Assembly: GCA_021234155.1 (NCBI GenBank)
Contig: JAJEKV010000145.1
Coordinates: forward strand, 372,001 to 436,000
Source: Isoetes taiwanensis
Taxonomy: Eukaryota; Streptophyta; Lycopodiopsida; Isoetales; Isoetaceae
Direction of reading: 5' to 3'
Length of the DNA stretch: 64,000 nucleotides
In this document: positions 43,740 through 55,179 of the stretch, in pieces
Layout of the letters: the number at the start of each line of letters is the position of its first letter
How positions within the stretch are numbered: position 1 is the first letter of the stretch
Program-made: the position numbers and the translations under genes
Notes under the pieces: model-generated
What the model saw: the letters and a program-made list of their open reading frames with translations, nothing else
The model's database searches: none
Told to the model about the DNA's origin: nothing

Positions 43740-44381
43740 GCAGGCTTGGGGCAAAGGTTTAGGGAAGGTTGAGAGTCTCTGTACTGTGGTGGCAGGTTAT
43801 CCATAGGTGCCTGCGGTTAATGCCTTTCGACATCGCTATGATCCTCGCATATCTGCAGTATGCCCGCTCTGTCTTTCGGACGTTGAGACTCTTGAGCATT
43901 GTCTCTTTGATTGTCCTGAGGTTCAACCAGCGTGGTGCTGGCTATAAGGTTTGTTTAACAGTACATTGGACTGTCGATGCATTCTTTTGGCGTCCTATCC
44001 CAAACCATGGCCTCCAGCTAAACAAAGGGCATTTCATCTTGGTTCCGGTTGGCTCCTATGGTCGATATGGGAGCGTCGCAGACACCACATCTTTCAGGGC
44101 ATTTATTCATCTGCACACAGTGTTATTACGGTGGCCCAAAAAAAGATATTGACAGCCTACGAGTGTTCCTCCCTTGAATCAAAACTGATGGAACGCATCT
44201 GGATTCAGTATCTTCGAATTGATTCTTATCATTAGTCTTCTATTTAGGAGTAAGTACATTGTGCTCCAGGCTCGTGCTCCTGTGGCATCTTTTTGTGCTT
44301 ACACAGTTAGATGAGACATGTTTATTTTGTACTTTTTCTCTAATTAATAAACTTTTGGCTTTCGTCCTTCAAAAAAAAAAA
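43740..44381 (+). mobile_element. L1-type LINE 3' end with poly(A)
   Basis: The C-terminal zf-RVT-like region of a plant L1 element in broken frames: LWWQVIHRCL, then NAFRHRYDPRISAVCPLC, LSDVETLEHCLFDCPEV (CPLC...ET..H..F.C pattern), WSIWERRRHHIFQG and a stop near 44233. The element ends in an 11-A run at 44371-44381. It is clearly a different LINE lineage from the (TTCTA)n-tailed copies. Confidence 0.65.
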
Positions 44382-44384
44382 GGG

Positions 44385-47300
44385 TTCAAAGGAGATTGGA
44401 TGTAGAATAGTTATTATGCTTAAATTATGGTCTTTTGGCATGGTACAAGGATTCAACATCATGAAACATATCTCAATCATAATGGAATTTCAATTTTAAT
44501 GGTTGACAACCATATGCGACCTGATTTTGAATTATTTTGACACAATGATTACAACTACTTCCAAATTTTGTACTCGCATGGCAATGCATAGTTGTGGTTT
44601 AACTAGGGAAGGGTCTCCAATTCTTTATTTAGTAGGATTCTAGTGGTTTAACTAGGCAATGTATGGCTATGATTTAAATTTAACTGGGAAAAGGTCTCTA
44701 ATGTCTTAAATATGCAAAGCATAGTAATGATTTTACTAGGCAAGGAATAATAGTGGGCAAGGTTTCAGCCAATTATGCCGCCATAAGGCATGCGAATGAA
44801 AACAAACAAAATGGGCAATCAAAGCCACTTTTAGAAATGAGAAGATCAAACCCCCATCTTATATGTAAGAATCCTTCAAATGGTGCAAAGCTATCTGGTG
44901 GGATAAAAAAAATGAAAAAGTTTACATGCTTCATTTTGCATCAAAATGAAAAAGTTTACATGCTTCATTTTGCATCAAAATGAAAAAGTTTACATGCTTC
45001 ATTTGCGTAGGTGCAACGTTATCTGTTTTCAAAAGGTTCTAAAACTTGTGATAGCTAGATGTACCAAGATGAACATAAAAATGGACGCCTCTGAATTATA
45101 AAAGCCATGTTTAAAGGAACGCATCTAAATTATAACAACCATCAAAAAAACATTAGAAAGATAGAATTTATTTTCCTACTTCCAAAATAAAATTCATGTT
45201 ATAGATTAGAAGAATGTCTTGCCATTTGCAGAGAATGATCAGCATGATCCTTGGAATAAAACACAAAATGGAAGAATAAAAAGGCAAGGCCAAACCTAAT
45301 AAATTTCATCCTTCTTTGTAGTCCTATGGCCATGGAGCTAGCATACTGTGTAGAGTTAGCTAAAACTGTGTTCTACATCTACTTGACTCCTCTAAGTTCC
45401 AAGTTTCTTTAACATATTATATAACAACATGTCTCAAGTTTAAAGCTTCTTTTTCCAAATCAAACCATATGCATATGATTTGCCATGGTTGGTTGCACGG
45501 TGGCAATAACAGCATTACGAGATTGGTAGAGATTAGATTGCAGTTCCCTCATATATAAAGCACGTGTTGAAAGTAGCAAAAGTTGTCAAACCAGATTAGC
45601 AACCAAGATCTAGTTGATACACTTTAGATAGGGTTTGAATTATAGTTTTTGATAGATTCTAAACCAATAGAGAACCCCAAACATTTATACAAAAAGGAAT
45701 GGATCTAATTCTTAATTCAAATCAATCTTTTGGGAACCCATCACAAACTTGACATTGTCCAAAACTAATATTCCGTTAGCATTTTTTCGTTTACGCTTTT
45801 TGGTTATGCTATGGAATGAAGAGCCCCTAACAATGATCCTCCTCCTGAAATTAGTCATTTTAATCACATAAGACTTCTACATCTGTATTCCAGTGTCATT
45901 GTACATTCCTTGTCTGTATTCTAAGGCAAGTCTAAGGCAAGTGGTAGGTTGACCCATATGGGGGAATATGGGAAACTTAGAAATAGGCTTTGCATATAAA
46001 GGAAGCAATACTGCCTATAAGGTTAAAGTAAAATAGTAATGCTCATTTGGACATATGCCTACACGCAAATATGATGTTGAGTATGAAGTAATGCTCCCTC
46101 TTGTTGGCATGGTTTAAAGAGAACAATTGTATAGAAGCAGTTCAAATGTCAAACATGTTAAGGTTACTAGTCTATGTTGTGATGGCTGTTACAAGGGCGA
46201 CAATGTTGGCAGCACAAAAAAAAGGATTGCAACCTCTATATAGATCGTGCATTCATCCACAACTTTGTATTGCGCATCCCGGATTAGAGATGATCAAAAA
46301 GAATGAAACCAAGTCATTTTAGCACTAGAAAATGCAGTTGAGTCCGTGAACAGCTCATACTCGGACAACTCTTTCCTTCTTCAATGGCAGAATGGAAAGA
46401 AGCCAAATCTTAGAAAGGCAGCAGCTCTGCTTGACTGCATTCAAATGCCATTGAGCTTTTACAAAGAACTAGACAAGAGATTACAACAATTGAGGATAAT
46501 GCAAGACTGAGAGATGCAAAAATATGGGATATTTATACACGGATAAGTACGGTACTAACCCATGTATGTGAGGTTGGCAACAAATGCAAGGTCTAATATA
46601 GAGAAGCAGCTGAGCAAACTGCTTGCTTTGATTTTCATAGTCTACTAGAAACGTGTGCCCGGCGATGCCGGGAATTAGTCACGGATGTATGGAATGAGTA
46701 GACGTAAAATGCTTGTAGCTGGAGCTAAAAGCACTAAATGTTATTGTGTCTATGGACTAATAGAGTCCGTACAATTTAGGGTGGTTTTGTGGAAGATCGT
46801 AGATCAAATCAAGTGTGGGTCCTATTATTAGATATTGCAATATAAGGATGCTATCATTCTATTTATTCAATTGTTTTGGGTGGAGGAACACACACCCATT
46901 TCAAGCGCATCTTAAATTCAAAAATATCCTATGATGTAAGCCAGGTGGCCTATGATGTTTGTATGTCTGATCTTGGGTTTGGGATTGTGGCACATGACTC
47001 CTATGAAACTCCGATGACTGAATTTTCCTCCCCCTGACCATTACATGGGAGAAGGTTTGCCCAAAGATCTTTACCTGAGGTGCGGAAGTGGCTCAGCCTG
47101 GCGGGCTCGCCAATCCTTACCTTGCGTAAGGGTATGGAGGTGGACGTTATCCCTAACATAAAATCCAAACTTATCTACACTTATATAATTTATTCACACC
47201 AAGATTCGATTCTTTGATTCTTTGATGCCTTAGATTCCCGGGTGATTCCTTTGAGTGCGATAGATGCAAGACCTAAATATTGTGGTTGGATATCCTATTG

Positions 47301-47740
47301 GAGGAGAGAAAATATTTATAACATTTACCACAAATTGAAGCAAGTTGCAAATATAAATCCATACATATATGATGTTGCCTGTGATGTTTTTCTGTTAACT
47401 GAGGAACACCACTGAAGTTAGCTAGGTCCTGCAAGTTTACAGCCAGGTCCAGCAAACAAAGAAAAAAATGAAGAGAAGAAAATCAAACCACTTGCACAAA
47501 GCAAGCTTTTTAATCCAATAGATATGGGTATATAATCCAGTTTGCAAATATCGCGTCTGCCATTCTCCAGTCTTTCCAATCCTGGCAATGGAAAGAAAAA
47601 ATTGAATTTGTGTTAAAATGTAAATGTAAGATGATCAGCATTAATCTGTGTCAAACGTAAATGCAAAGATGGCCGCAATGCTTGATTTACGTAGCTAAAG
47701 AAAACAATCATAAAACGCCATAAACATACAATGCAATAGA
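44385..47740. other. no gene recognised; 35-bp tandem triplication
   Basis: At about 44909-45005 a 35-bp unit (AATGAAAAAGTTTACATGCT...TTTTGCATCA) is repeated three times. Around 46650-46675 there is a short GC hairpin (GCCCGGCGATGCCGGG). No exon or RNA gene was recognised in the rest. Confidence 0.45.
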
Positions 47741-47817
47741 TAGATATGCTGCTTGATTTTGTGGCCAAAATAAACAACCACAAAATGTGTGAAGCCTATT
47801 TACCTATGAGAGTGCAC

Positions 47818-48860
47818 AACATAATAAACTTCAATGGGAAAGATTGTATAGCCTGCTTATCTATAATAAACTTCAATGGGAAAGATTGTATAGCCTGCTT
47901 ATCTACTTCTACTTTACAGGTTGGAAGTAAGTTTGCTGAGGGTATGCTAAAGTTTCAGTCAATCACAATAGATGGTTGATTGAAAGATAGCAATTTCCAC
48001 TATTGGAGATATACTTCCAGTCAAAGCAACATGAATATTATCATCTCTCACCCTGTACATTTTTTTGCTTCAAAGATGCATCATGTTTCTACACTTCTGG
48101 AAGAGGTAGTCTCCAGTCTCCATCTAAACCCATACTAACATACGCTGCTGCCATATTAACATGGCAGCAGTGTATCCTTAATGCATTTCTATAAGGATCA
48201 TCTTTGCACAAAACTTGAAAGCTGCATAATTTGACATCCAGTATGATAAAGTACCATGGTTGAAACCATTGTTGCTACCTTATTCATGATCTGCTTCATG
48301 CATTTGCACTCTTCTTCAAAACCTTGCCTTGCAACAGTGGACAATACATCAATATTTCACAACATGAGAAACTCTCTGATACATGACAATTGTAGTAACT
48401 CTTCAAGTATGTTCTGGTGTTATGAGATTGCTAAAGCAAAAGCATTTAGAAGCTTATGTAAACACAAAATACACATTCCAGAAATGATTGAGCAGTTAAG
48501 GCAACCTACTAACTTGCAATACATGAAATAAAAAGACAAATCTGCCAACATAAACTATTGTAGAGGCAAGTTTTTGATGTCGAAAGTAAAACAATTGACA
48601 TTGTAGCATATTGCCTACAGGAAATAGCTATTTGATACAGGACCATTGAGAATGTCCAAGTCTTGTGAACAATTACATGTAAGGAGGTAATGCAAATAAT
48701 GCAAGAAATTTGAGAATGGAAATATGCTTCTGCATGGTACATTTAAAAACTTTTTGGATGGTAAGAAACTTCTTGGATGGTACATTTGAACCTCTAAAAA
48801 ACTTTTTGGATAGTAAGAAACTTCTTGGATGGTACATTTGAACCTCTAAAGGATAGAACT
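47818..48860. repeat. short tandem duplications
   Basis: A 42-bp unit with CTTCAATGGGAAAGATTGTA occurs twice at 47818-47903. A 52-bp unit with TAAGAAACTTCTTGGATGG occurs twice at about 48748-48851. The intervening sequence shows no recognised exon. Confidence 0.5.
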
Positions 48861-48869
48861 GGATGAGAT

Positions 48870-50400
48870 GGAGAGTAATTTGGACAAAAGGTACACTTAC
48901 CTGATCCGCCTTATTGCTCTTGAAATTCGTTCCTTGCTTCTAATAAGCCTGCAACTAACAAATTAGAGAGAATATTCAGGTGTACAATGAAATAGCTGCA
49001 CAATGAAATAGATGAATATGGGTGTACAATGAAAATAGATATACACTGTCTATGAACCTGAAAATTGGAGCATTATGTCCCACCGTGTAATGCTCAAAAT
49101 TAAAAATACCAATCATATTATGGAAAGAGCTAGCCTCACCACGATAGACCAAGCTATTAAAAGACATCAACAGACAAATCCAAATCATCATATGTGTCAT
49201 ATCTATTCATGTTATATATTCTTAACAGCTCACGAACATGCAGCTTCATTATATCTTCTTCACCCTTCTGGATTAAGAAGAGATAAAACATCAGAGAAGG
49301 GAAGTGAAAGAAAGATGAAAGACATTCAAGAGGGTGGTTGAAGGTAGCCTCTAGCTCCTCCTTGTGAAGCTGCACAGCGAAATCCTGAAATATGGAGGGC
49401 ATGTTGAAATCTAAAGTATCGATGGAGGCAATTAGGGGGAGCTCCTTTCCTGCAAAGTTCCAGATATAAGGCCTTTACATTGAAAGAGGTTCTGTCATCT
49501 GCAACACAAAACACTAAGGATGCAAAGAAGCGAAATCCCTCCTCCTAAAGTCGGCCAATGCCCAGTAGTTTGATAAAGATTATTGAGCGAAAAAACTGAG
49601 GTAAACCTGCTCACCAAGATGGGCAAAGGAAAAAAATCGTTCTTCAATCCTGTGACCAAACTGGCTTTGCATGTCAAATCAGGTGTTAATCTCGAGCCGA
49701 GCATTATCACCTTTAACTCTTCTCAGAAACGGCAAAACCCCTGCTGAGCGTTATTTTCCCATCGGGGAAAGAAACAATTTTGGCCGGAAACCCGAAATTA
49801 CCAGGTTCACATACTCCATTATTTCGGTTCTCTGCTACGAAATCACAGAAATCACGAAATCACAGAAATCAAGAAGTTAATGGATGCCATAGATTAAATC
49901 TTCAGCAATGAATCCTTATCTGTGAAGAAAGGGTCCGTATAGTTGCTTCATTCAACCGGCATAGCTGCCAAGTCTTCAAGGGCCATCACCATACTCCTTA
50001 GAACGATTCATGTGAAATAAAACAGATCAGAGAAATAGAAATAAAAAAATAAGCATTGCTTGAGAGCAAGTGCCATAACCTCTGAGATTGGAAATACGAC
50101 TTGGTAGCACCATCGCCAAGCGTAAGAAATTTTGTAGAGGATCACGGCATCCCTTCAGTCTAATTTTCTTATTCAATGCTGGCGCTAAAGTTCAAATTTA
50201 GTGGAATTTAATTCCGGCATCTCGATCCCGCAGGAGGCAACTTGGATCCGGCAGGGACCGCAAGATGAAAGGGAACGCCGCATGCGGCGTTACATGCGGC
50301 GTTCCTGGCACGACAACCAAAGCCATCAAAAAATAAAAAAGAAGATGAGCGAAAAAGCTCAAGTGCGTCGTCAGTGTTTGTGGGCAGGAATAGCTATCCA
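48870..50400. other. no gene recognised
   Basis: Mixed AT-rich sequence. No domain-bearing frame was found in either strand. GC rises near 50215-50310, with a short duplicated CGCATGCGGCGTT/ACATGCGGCGTT. Confidence 0.4.
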
Positions 50401-50458
50401 AGGTGGCTGAAAGACGCGGATACAAAATTGCTGCAATAATGGGATTATTCTTCACAGC

Positions 50459-51357
50459 AGATGCGATTGTAGCAAAGGATGGGAGTGGAAATTTTTCCAG
50501 CATACAAGCAGCAATTGCAACAGCGCCTGCGATGAGCAATAGAAGGTATGTCATTTACATAAGACAAGGAACTTACCAGGAGAGTTTTGACATGCCCAGC
50601 AACAAGCCCTTGATCATGTTGGTCGGAGATGGTGTTGGCAAGAAGAAGCATCTAGGACCTTAGCATCACGACCTTTACCTCAGCAAAAGTAGGTATGTAT
50701 AACCTGATTTTTACCCTTTAATCTTTCTATTCCAAAATATGCCTTCGATTCTTGATATAAAGAATTGATCTTATGCAGCAATAGATGTAGAAAGATTTCT
50801 GGCCAGAGATCTGACAATTGCAAACAAGGTGGACCAAGAGCGCACAGGCAGTGGCATTGCGAGTTGCTGCAGACAGAGCAGCTTTCTTTCAGTGTGCGTT
50901 TGAAGGCTATCAGGACACATTGTATGTTCATTCATTTCGTCAATTTGTATTTGGAAATGCATCAGCTCTGTTCCAGTATAGCAGCCTGATAGCCAGAGTT
51001 CCCCTCAATTATCAAAAGAACACCATAACTGCTCAAGGACGGACTGACCCAAATCAGAACACATGCCTAGTTTTTCAAGAGTGCACTTTTAAGGGAGTTC
51101 CGAAGCTTCAAAGCAAGATCCCAACGTATCTAGGCAGACCTTGGAAGGAATATTCGCTCACTGTTTTCCTCTATTGCCACAAGTCCTCCATTATCCCAAT
51201 CCAAAAAGATGGATGCCTTGGAATGGAGACTTTGCCCTCAATTCTTGGCAATTTTGGAAGAGGCTATTTGTGTGGACCATGGGACTCTAGCAGCTGCTTG
51301 AGCATCCGAACCATCACAGAGATGCTCTGCATAGAACAAAGGAAAAAACAAAGATGA
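50459..51357 (+). pseudogene. pectin methylesterase (pectinesterase) pseudogene
   Basis: Pectinesterases de-esterify cell-wall pectin. The first block reads AIVAKDGSGNFSSIQAAIAT, RRYVIYIRQGTYQESF and LIMLVGDGVGK, followed by a frameshift before TTFTSAKVG and a donor at 50693. The intron is 50693-50778 (GTATGT...GCAG). The second block starts ERFLARDLTIANKVDQE, changes frame to AQAVALRVAADRAAFFQCAF and EGYQDTLYVHSFRQ, then jumps straight to FVFGNASALFQ. The GTVDFIF segment with the catalytic Asp is deleted. It continues KNTITAQGRTDPNQNT and TYLGRPWKEYS, then shifts again. Retention of the intron shows it is a decayed gene, not a retrocopy. No signal or PMEI domain is evident upstream. Confidence 0.85.
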
Positions 51358-51399
51358 TGAATTTGGTCTACCTATGGGCCATCGATAATACTTCGTGGC

Positions 51400-52780
51400 A
51401 CTAAAGAATGCCTAACTACAATATGAGTAGCCTCATTTCCCAATGAGCATCAAAGAAGATGTTGAGATTTTGTTAATCTGGGCAACAGTTGGAGCACTAT
51501 TAGAGTTAAATGAATCTTGCCATGGTTCTATCCTGGAACGGCTTCCTCCATGGATCCCCAAATGCAAAGCTTCCATCTGAAAGTAGTTGAAGTAGTGAGG
51601 AACATTTAAAAGGCAAATGCAATTTTATGCCAGGGACAAAGAAATGTAAATGAAGACAATCAAATTAGTTGCCATACCTGGCCAATTCGCACGACCTTAA
51701 GGAGGCCAGCCATTCTAGCACTCCATCATCAGGTGCAGCTGCCCATAGCCTTTTTGTAGAAGAAGCAGTCATGCATAACAAAGTATCAGGAAATGTTCAT
51801 ATTTTAGAGATAGTATATATGCCAAGTATAAGTGTACATAGCGTATATATTATGAGTGAAATTGGCAGTGATCTACATTTTCCCTCTGTTTTCAGCAAAC
51901 GGAAGGCCACACGTTTTAATATCACAATTCTCGCACACTGTCAGGTATCAAAATATGATGAATTATAAGGGCCAAACCTGCTTCCAATAAGAATAAGTAA
52001 AATATTAAAATTTACCTTGATGGATTAGAACCTCGTTCCACTCAGTCGACTTTTTACTTTGCATATACAATTTAAGTACATTATTCAGTCGTCTACAAAA
52101 TCAATATTTTTAAGGTTATAGAAAAGTTTAGAATATCTGTTGCCAAAACTCTGCAGAGGTTAATTCACAAGAGGAATTACACAGAGGTGGAAAAAAGCAT
52201 AGGAGGCGCATCGAATTCCCTTTCATGAACGATAAAAAATAGATCTTGCACTCACTGAAAGTTTTGATTAAAAATGTCTATAATTTCATGATGGCAATGT
52301 ATAAGTTGCGATGTTAAAGATGAGGTTTCTAGCATTCTACCTTGCTCGGGGGTTTGCTGAGCAGGATGTGCAGAACCAGCTTTGAAAGCAGTTGTATCTT
52401 GAATAAACCATCTGGAAATAAAGAGGAAAGATTAACTTATACCATGCTTATATGCCTGAACTGGTGCCACGACACAATTCTTACCTTATTTGAAATAAGA
52501 CCACGTGCAAACTAAGGCTTCTTGTTATGTAAGTCATGAAAGCCATTCGCAACTTGTGCATCCATCCCTGGATAGCAAAAATGAATTCAACATATCTTTT
52601 TTTTACATTCTTTGGACTGCAACTTTAGTGAGCAACATTCTCCAAACAAAGTGAATGCTGTAATGCCATAGCATATGAAGGGTGTGATTTTCCTATGCAA
52701 AAAGGACATCAGTTACAATTGTTTTATTTTTATCTCTTGTGCATTAACAACCATCTCCATCGACCTTGCATTTCCAATTC
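51400..52780. other. no gene recognised
   Basis: AT-rich. The open frame 51669-51968 lacks any recognised domain. Confidence 0.4.
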
Positions 52781-52789
52781 CCTGTATTA

Positions 52790-52985
52790 TAGCTCTTTCC
52801 TTGTGCCTAGACTAATACAAGAAGTAAAGTAAATGTCTTGATTTTGATTTTGATCTTGAGTAATTAGGGCAACAAATGTCCATGCTCTAATTACTGCATC
52901 ACCACCTAATTCAAGAGATTTCTTTGCACAGTCCAATGATGCACTCAAATTATGTAGACTTGCATATAAAAGCACTCAAGTTTCG
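52790..52985 (-). pseudogene. possible TPR exon of an NPG1/NPGR-like protein
   Basis: Minus frame: LLYASLHNLSASLDCAKKSL, ELGGDAVIRAWTFVALI. The pattern (yA..rNl.aALdyAk..le..gg...kaW.llAL) resembles a tetratricopeptide segment of the plant calmodulin-binding NO POLLEN GERMINATION family. Only one exon-size piece is visible. After the ALI the sequence becomes a Gln/Asn run (DQNQNQD) unlike the family, and no neighbouring exons were found. It is therefore most likely a fragment. Family placement is tentative and from memory of the motif. Confidence 0.35.
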
Positions 52986-52999
52986 GAACAGTCAAATAA

Positions 53000-54400
53000 G
53001 GTGAGGATCCTCTTATTCTAGAACTGTCAGTTCCTGCAGTTCTTCTAATGCGTTTGATTCTAATATTGTTCCACACTATTGGCTTTTTTTGTTTAAAGCT
53101 TTATTTAAAGCTTTTTTGTTTGCCAGCTTCCCATAAGTTAGGACCTGCATTGGGTAAATAGATCTACCAGTTATCTTTGACTATTTTGCCGCAAGATATC
53201 TTCAAAGCCAATGCATCCTTAGTTTTCAAAACTGAAGTACTGAATAAATTATCCCTTGCCATCTTAGCCTCCTATTTTATTGCATTTGGCCGTATCATTT
53301 TAATTGTTGCAACCTGCATTCTAAATTCAGGTATCAACTTCATCTTTAGGAAGTGCCCTTAGCTCGTCTTGCAGATTAGCAGCTGACCGCTTTTCAAATA
53401 CTATAAAATAACACTAATTGTGTCGTCCATATCCATCCTTAATATGTGATGTGGTATCAACCTTCTTGCTACATTGGAAAAACTTTGCATACCGTATCAA
53501 ACACTGTTGTTGAAATTCGCATGAGAGTCAAAGAAACTCCTTTTGCAAAAATCCATGTAGGCACTAAGAACAACATTTTAGAAGCAACATTTCTTTCAGT
53601 TTCTACAACTCTAAAACTCTCTTCAAGCTACAAATATAAATGCAGAGATATTTGGCCTAAGACAATCATGGAAGGAACAATATAAAGATGGCAAAAGAAG
53701 GCGGCCAAAATCATAAAGCCCTTAGATTTAGATTACATTACCATTTCGGAGCTCGTGATCTGCCGGTGCACTAGCATATCAGACCTACCACCTCTTCAAA
53801 TTGTAGTGGATATACCCAACCGCAAGAGGTCATTCTAGCTGCATTATAACTGTAAGATCTGCAAGTGAAAGAAACTCAAAGCCCCAAAATCTTAAACCCA
53901 AAACAAAATCCCCAAAAATAAAAAACTAAGCTAGAAAAGAAAGAAACATAAAAAACCATCATAATCGCATTTATTTCATCAAGCCCCATTCAATTTTTTC
54001 TTCTTTCAAGCTTGCTCCTGTTAATAATAGAATAGAATCAATCAACAAAAGGAATTCAGATAATAAGAAAATTAGGATATATGAAAAATCATACCAAGAT
54101 ATACCAAGATATATGATCATTGTCTTTCGAGATGCTACAATCAAAAGCTTGAAAATTTTTCACAAGCATTCTCCATATATTGATATGACTTCGATTTGGC
54201 AAAACAAAACCACGTTTCAAGCTTTATCTCCGAACTCAACACGACACTAATCTCCGGAATACGAGTTTGAGATGCTCGAAGAAAGTTTTCCTGGATTTTT
54301 CTAATTTTGTTGGCCGTTAGATGCAAAATTTAGGAGATCCACGGCTTGAAACCAATTTAGATGACGTGGCAATGCACGTGGATAGCTTAGAATTGAAGAT
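53000..54400. other. no gene recognised
   Basis: Open frames at 53177-53362 and 53446-53685 show no recognised domain. An 11-bp unit (ACCAAGATATA) is repeated at 54091-54114. Confidence 0.35.
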
Positions 54401-54490
54401 AAACTTGCACCTCTGGTTAGGCAAGCCTGCTAAACATAGAAGGGCAGGTTTCAAAGGGTCGTCCATTTAACCAAGGATCACCAGCATAGC

Positions 54491-54826
54491 TCAGGTCTCC
54501 TGATTGACAGGACTTTCAAACTTTACATTGTCCCCCTCAACAACCGTGACACTGCAGTGCACCAGATCATGCTCACCCTTTGCATGCTGGATCTGATCAC
54601 AGATCTCTAATGTGACCACCACATTCAGGTTCGATCCGGCGGCAGCAGAGATCTCCTCATGATTCACAAGGCAGTTCTTCAAAGTGAAGGACCCAAGCTC
54701 CTCTGTCTGCACAGACGCATCAGAATAACGGCGCTCCCTCTTCTTTGATGGAGAGGGTGTCCCTGGAGGGGGCTTGTGGTAACCACCTCCTGCAATGCAT
54801 TGACCATGCCTCCATTGCCCTTCCAT
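54491..54826 (-). CDS. hypothetical protein, 111 aa
   Basis: Open frame starting MEGQWRHGQCIAGGGYHKPP, with a Pro/Ser-rich basic segment (GTPSPSKKRERRYSDASVQ), then TEELGSFTLKNCLVNHEE, AAAGSNLNVVVTLEICDQIQ and HCSVTVVEGDNVKFESPV. The C-terminal half looks beta-rich, the N-terminal part disordered with a possible nuclear-localisation-like KKRERR. The start is 12 nt after a probable acceptor (TTTGCAG at about 54843-54837). A donor (AAGG|GTAATG, about 54902) and a TATAAAAA box near 55004-54997 fit a 5' UTR exon and leader intron. I do not recognise a family. The coherent promoter-UTR-intron-ORF layout is the main support. Confidence 0.5.
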   Translation of the reverse strand: MEGQWRHGQCIAGGGYHKPPPGTPSPSKKRERRYSDASVQTEELGSFTLKNCLVNHEEISAAAGSNLNVVVTLEICDQIQHAKGEHDLVHCSVTVVEGDNVKFESPVNQET

Positions 54827-54996
54827 GCTGCTGCAAACCAAAAGGAGATGAATTAGATAAACTGAACACTACAACCACAGTCTATGCAAAGAGCAAACAT
54901 TACCCTTGAGCTCGGTGTTGATCAAATGCAGGAATGCTGGGAGATTAGGATGTCGGAACCAGGTGCTAGGATGTCAATTGAAAGAAAGCGCGGCAC

Positions 54997-55004
54997 TTTT
55001 TATA
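54997..55004 (-). promoter_or_regulatory. TATA box of the 111-aa hypothetical gene
   Basis: TATAAAAA on the minus strand in the context GGCTATAAAAAGTGCC, about 95 bp before the putative leader-intron donor. Its position fits transcription starting near 54970. Confidence 0.45.
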
Positions 55005-55179
55005 GCCAAGAATCGCATGATGAGGGGTCTGCCGATTTGTGCGAGGTGCTAGAATCTATAATCCTCCCAAATTCTGCGGAAAAACCCGAGTTAGGGGTAG
55101 ATCGAACGCCTGGAGGAGGGAATTGTTCGGCAAAAGCTCGAAACGGGGCCAGAAATGGTAGCGAATGATGGTCCTTGTA

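Noticed and set aside
44753-44983. 76-residue frame ending in repeated KKFTCFILHQNEKVYMLHF-like segments
   Set aside because: The repetition comes from the non-coding 35-bp tandem repeat, and the frame has no independent support.
46648-46680. GCCCGGCGATGCCGGG hairpin as a terminator or element end
   Set aside because: A short GC hairpin alone is common; no duplicated flank or partner end was found.
47075-47150. tRNA-like or SINE-like stretch (GTGGCTCAGCCTGG with GGCTCGCCAATCC)
   Set aside because: The A-box-like and B-box-like phrases are too close together and no cloverleaf can be drawn.
53177-53685. Two plus-strand frames with hydrophobic stretches
   Set aside because: No family resemblance, no coherent splice sites linking them, and AT-rich composition that often gives hydrophobic translations.
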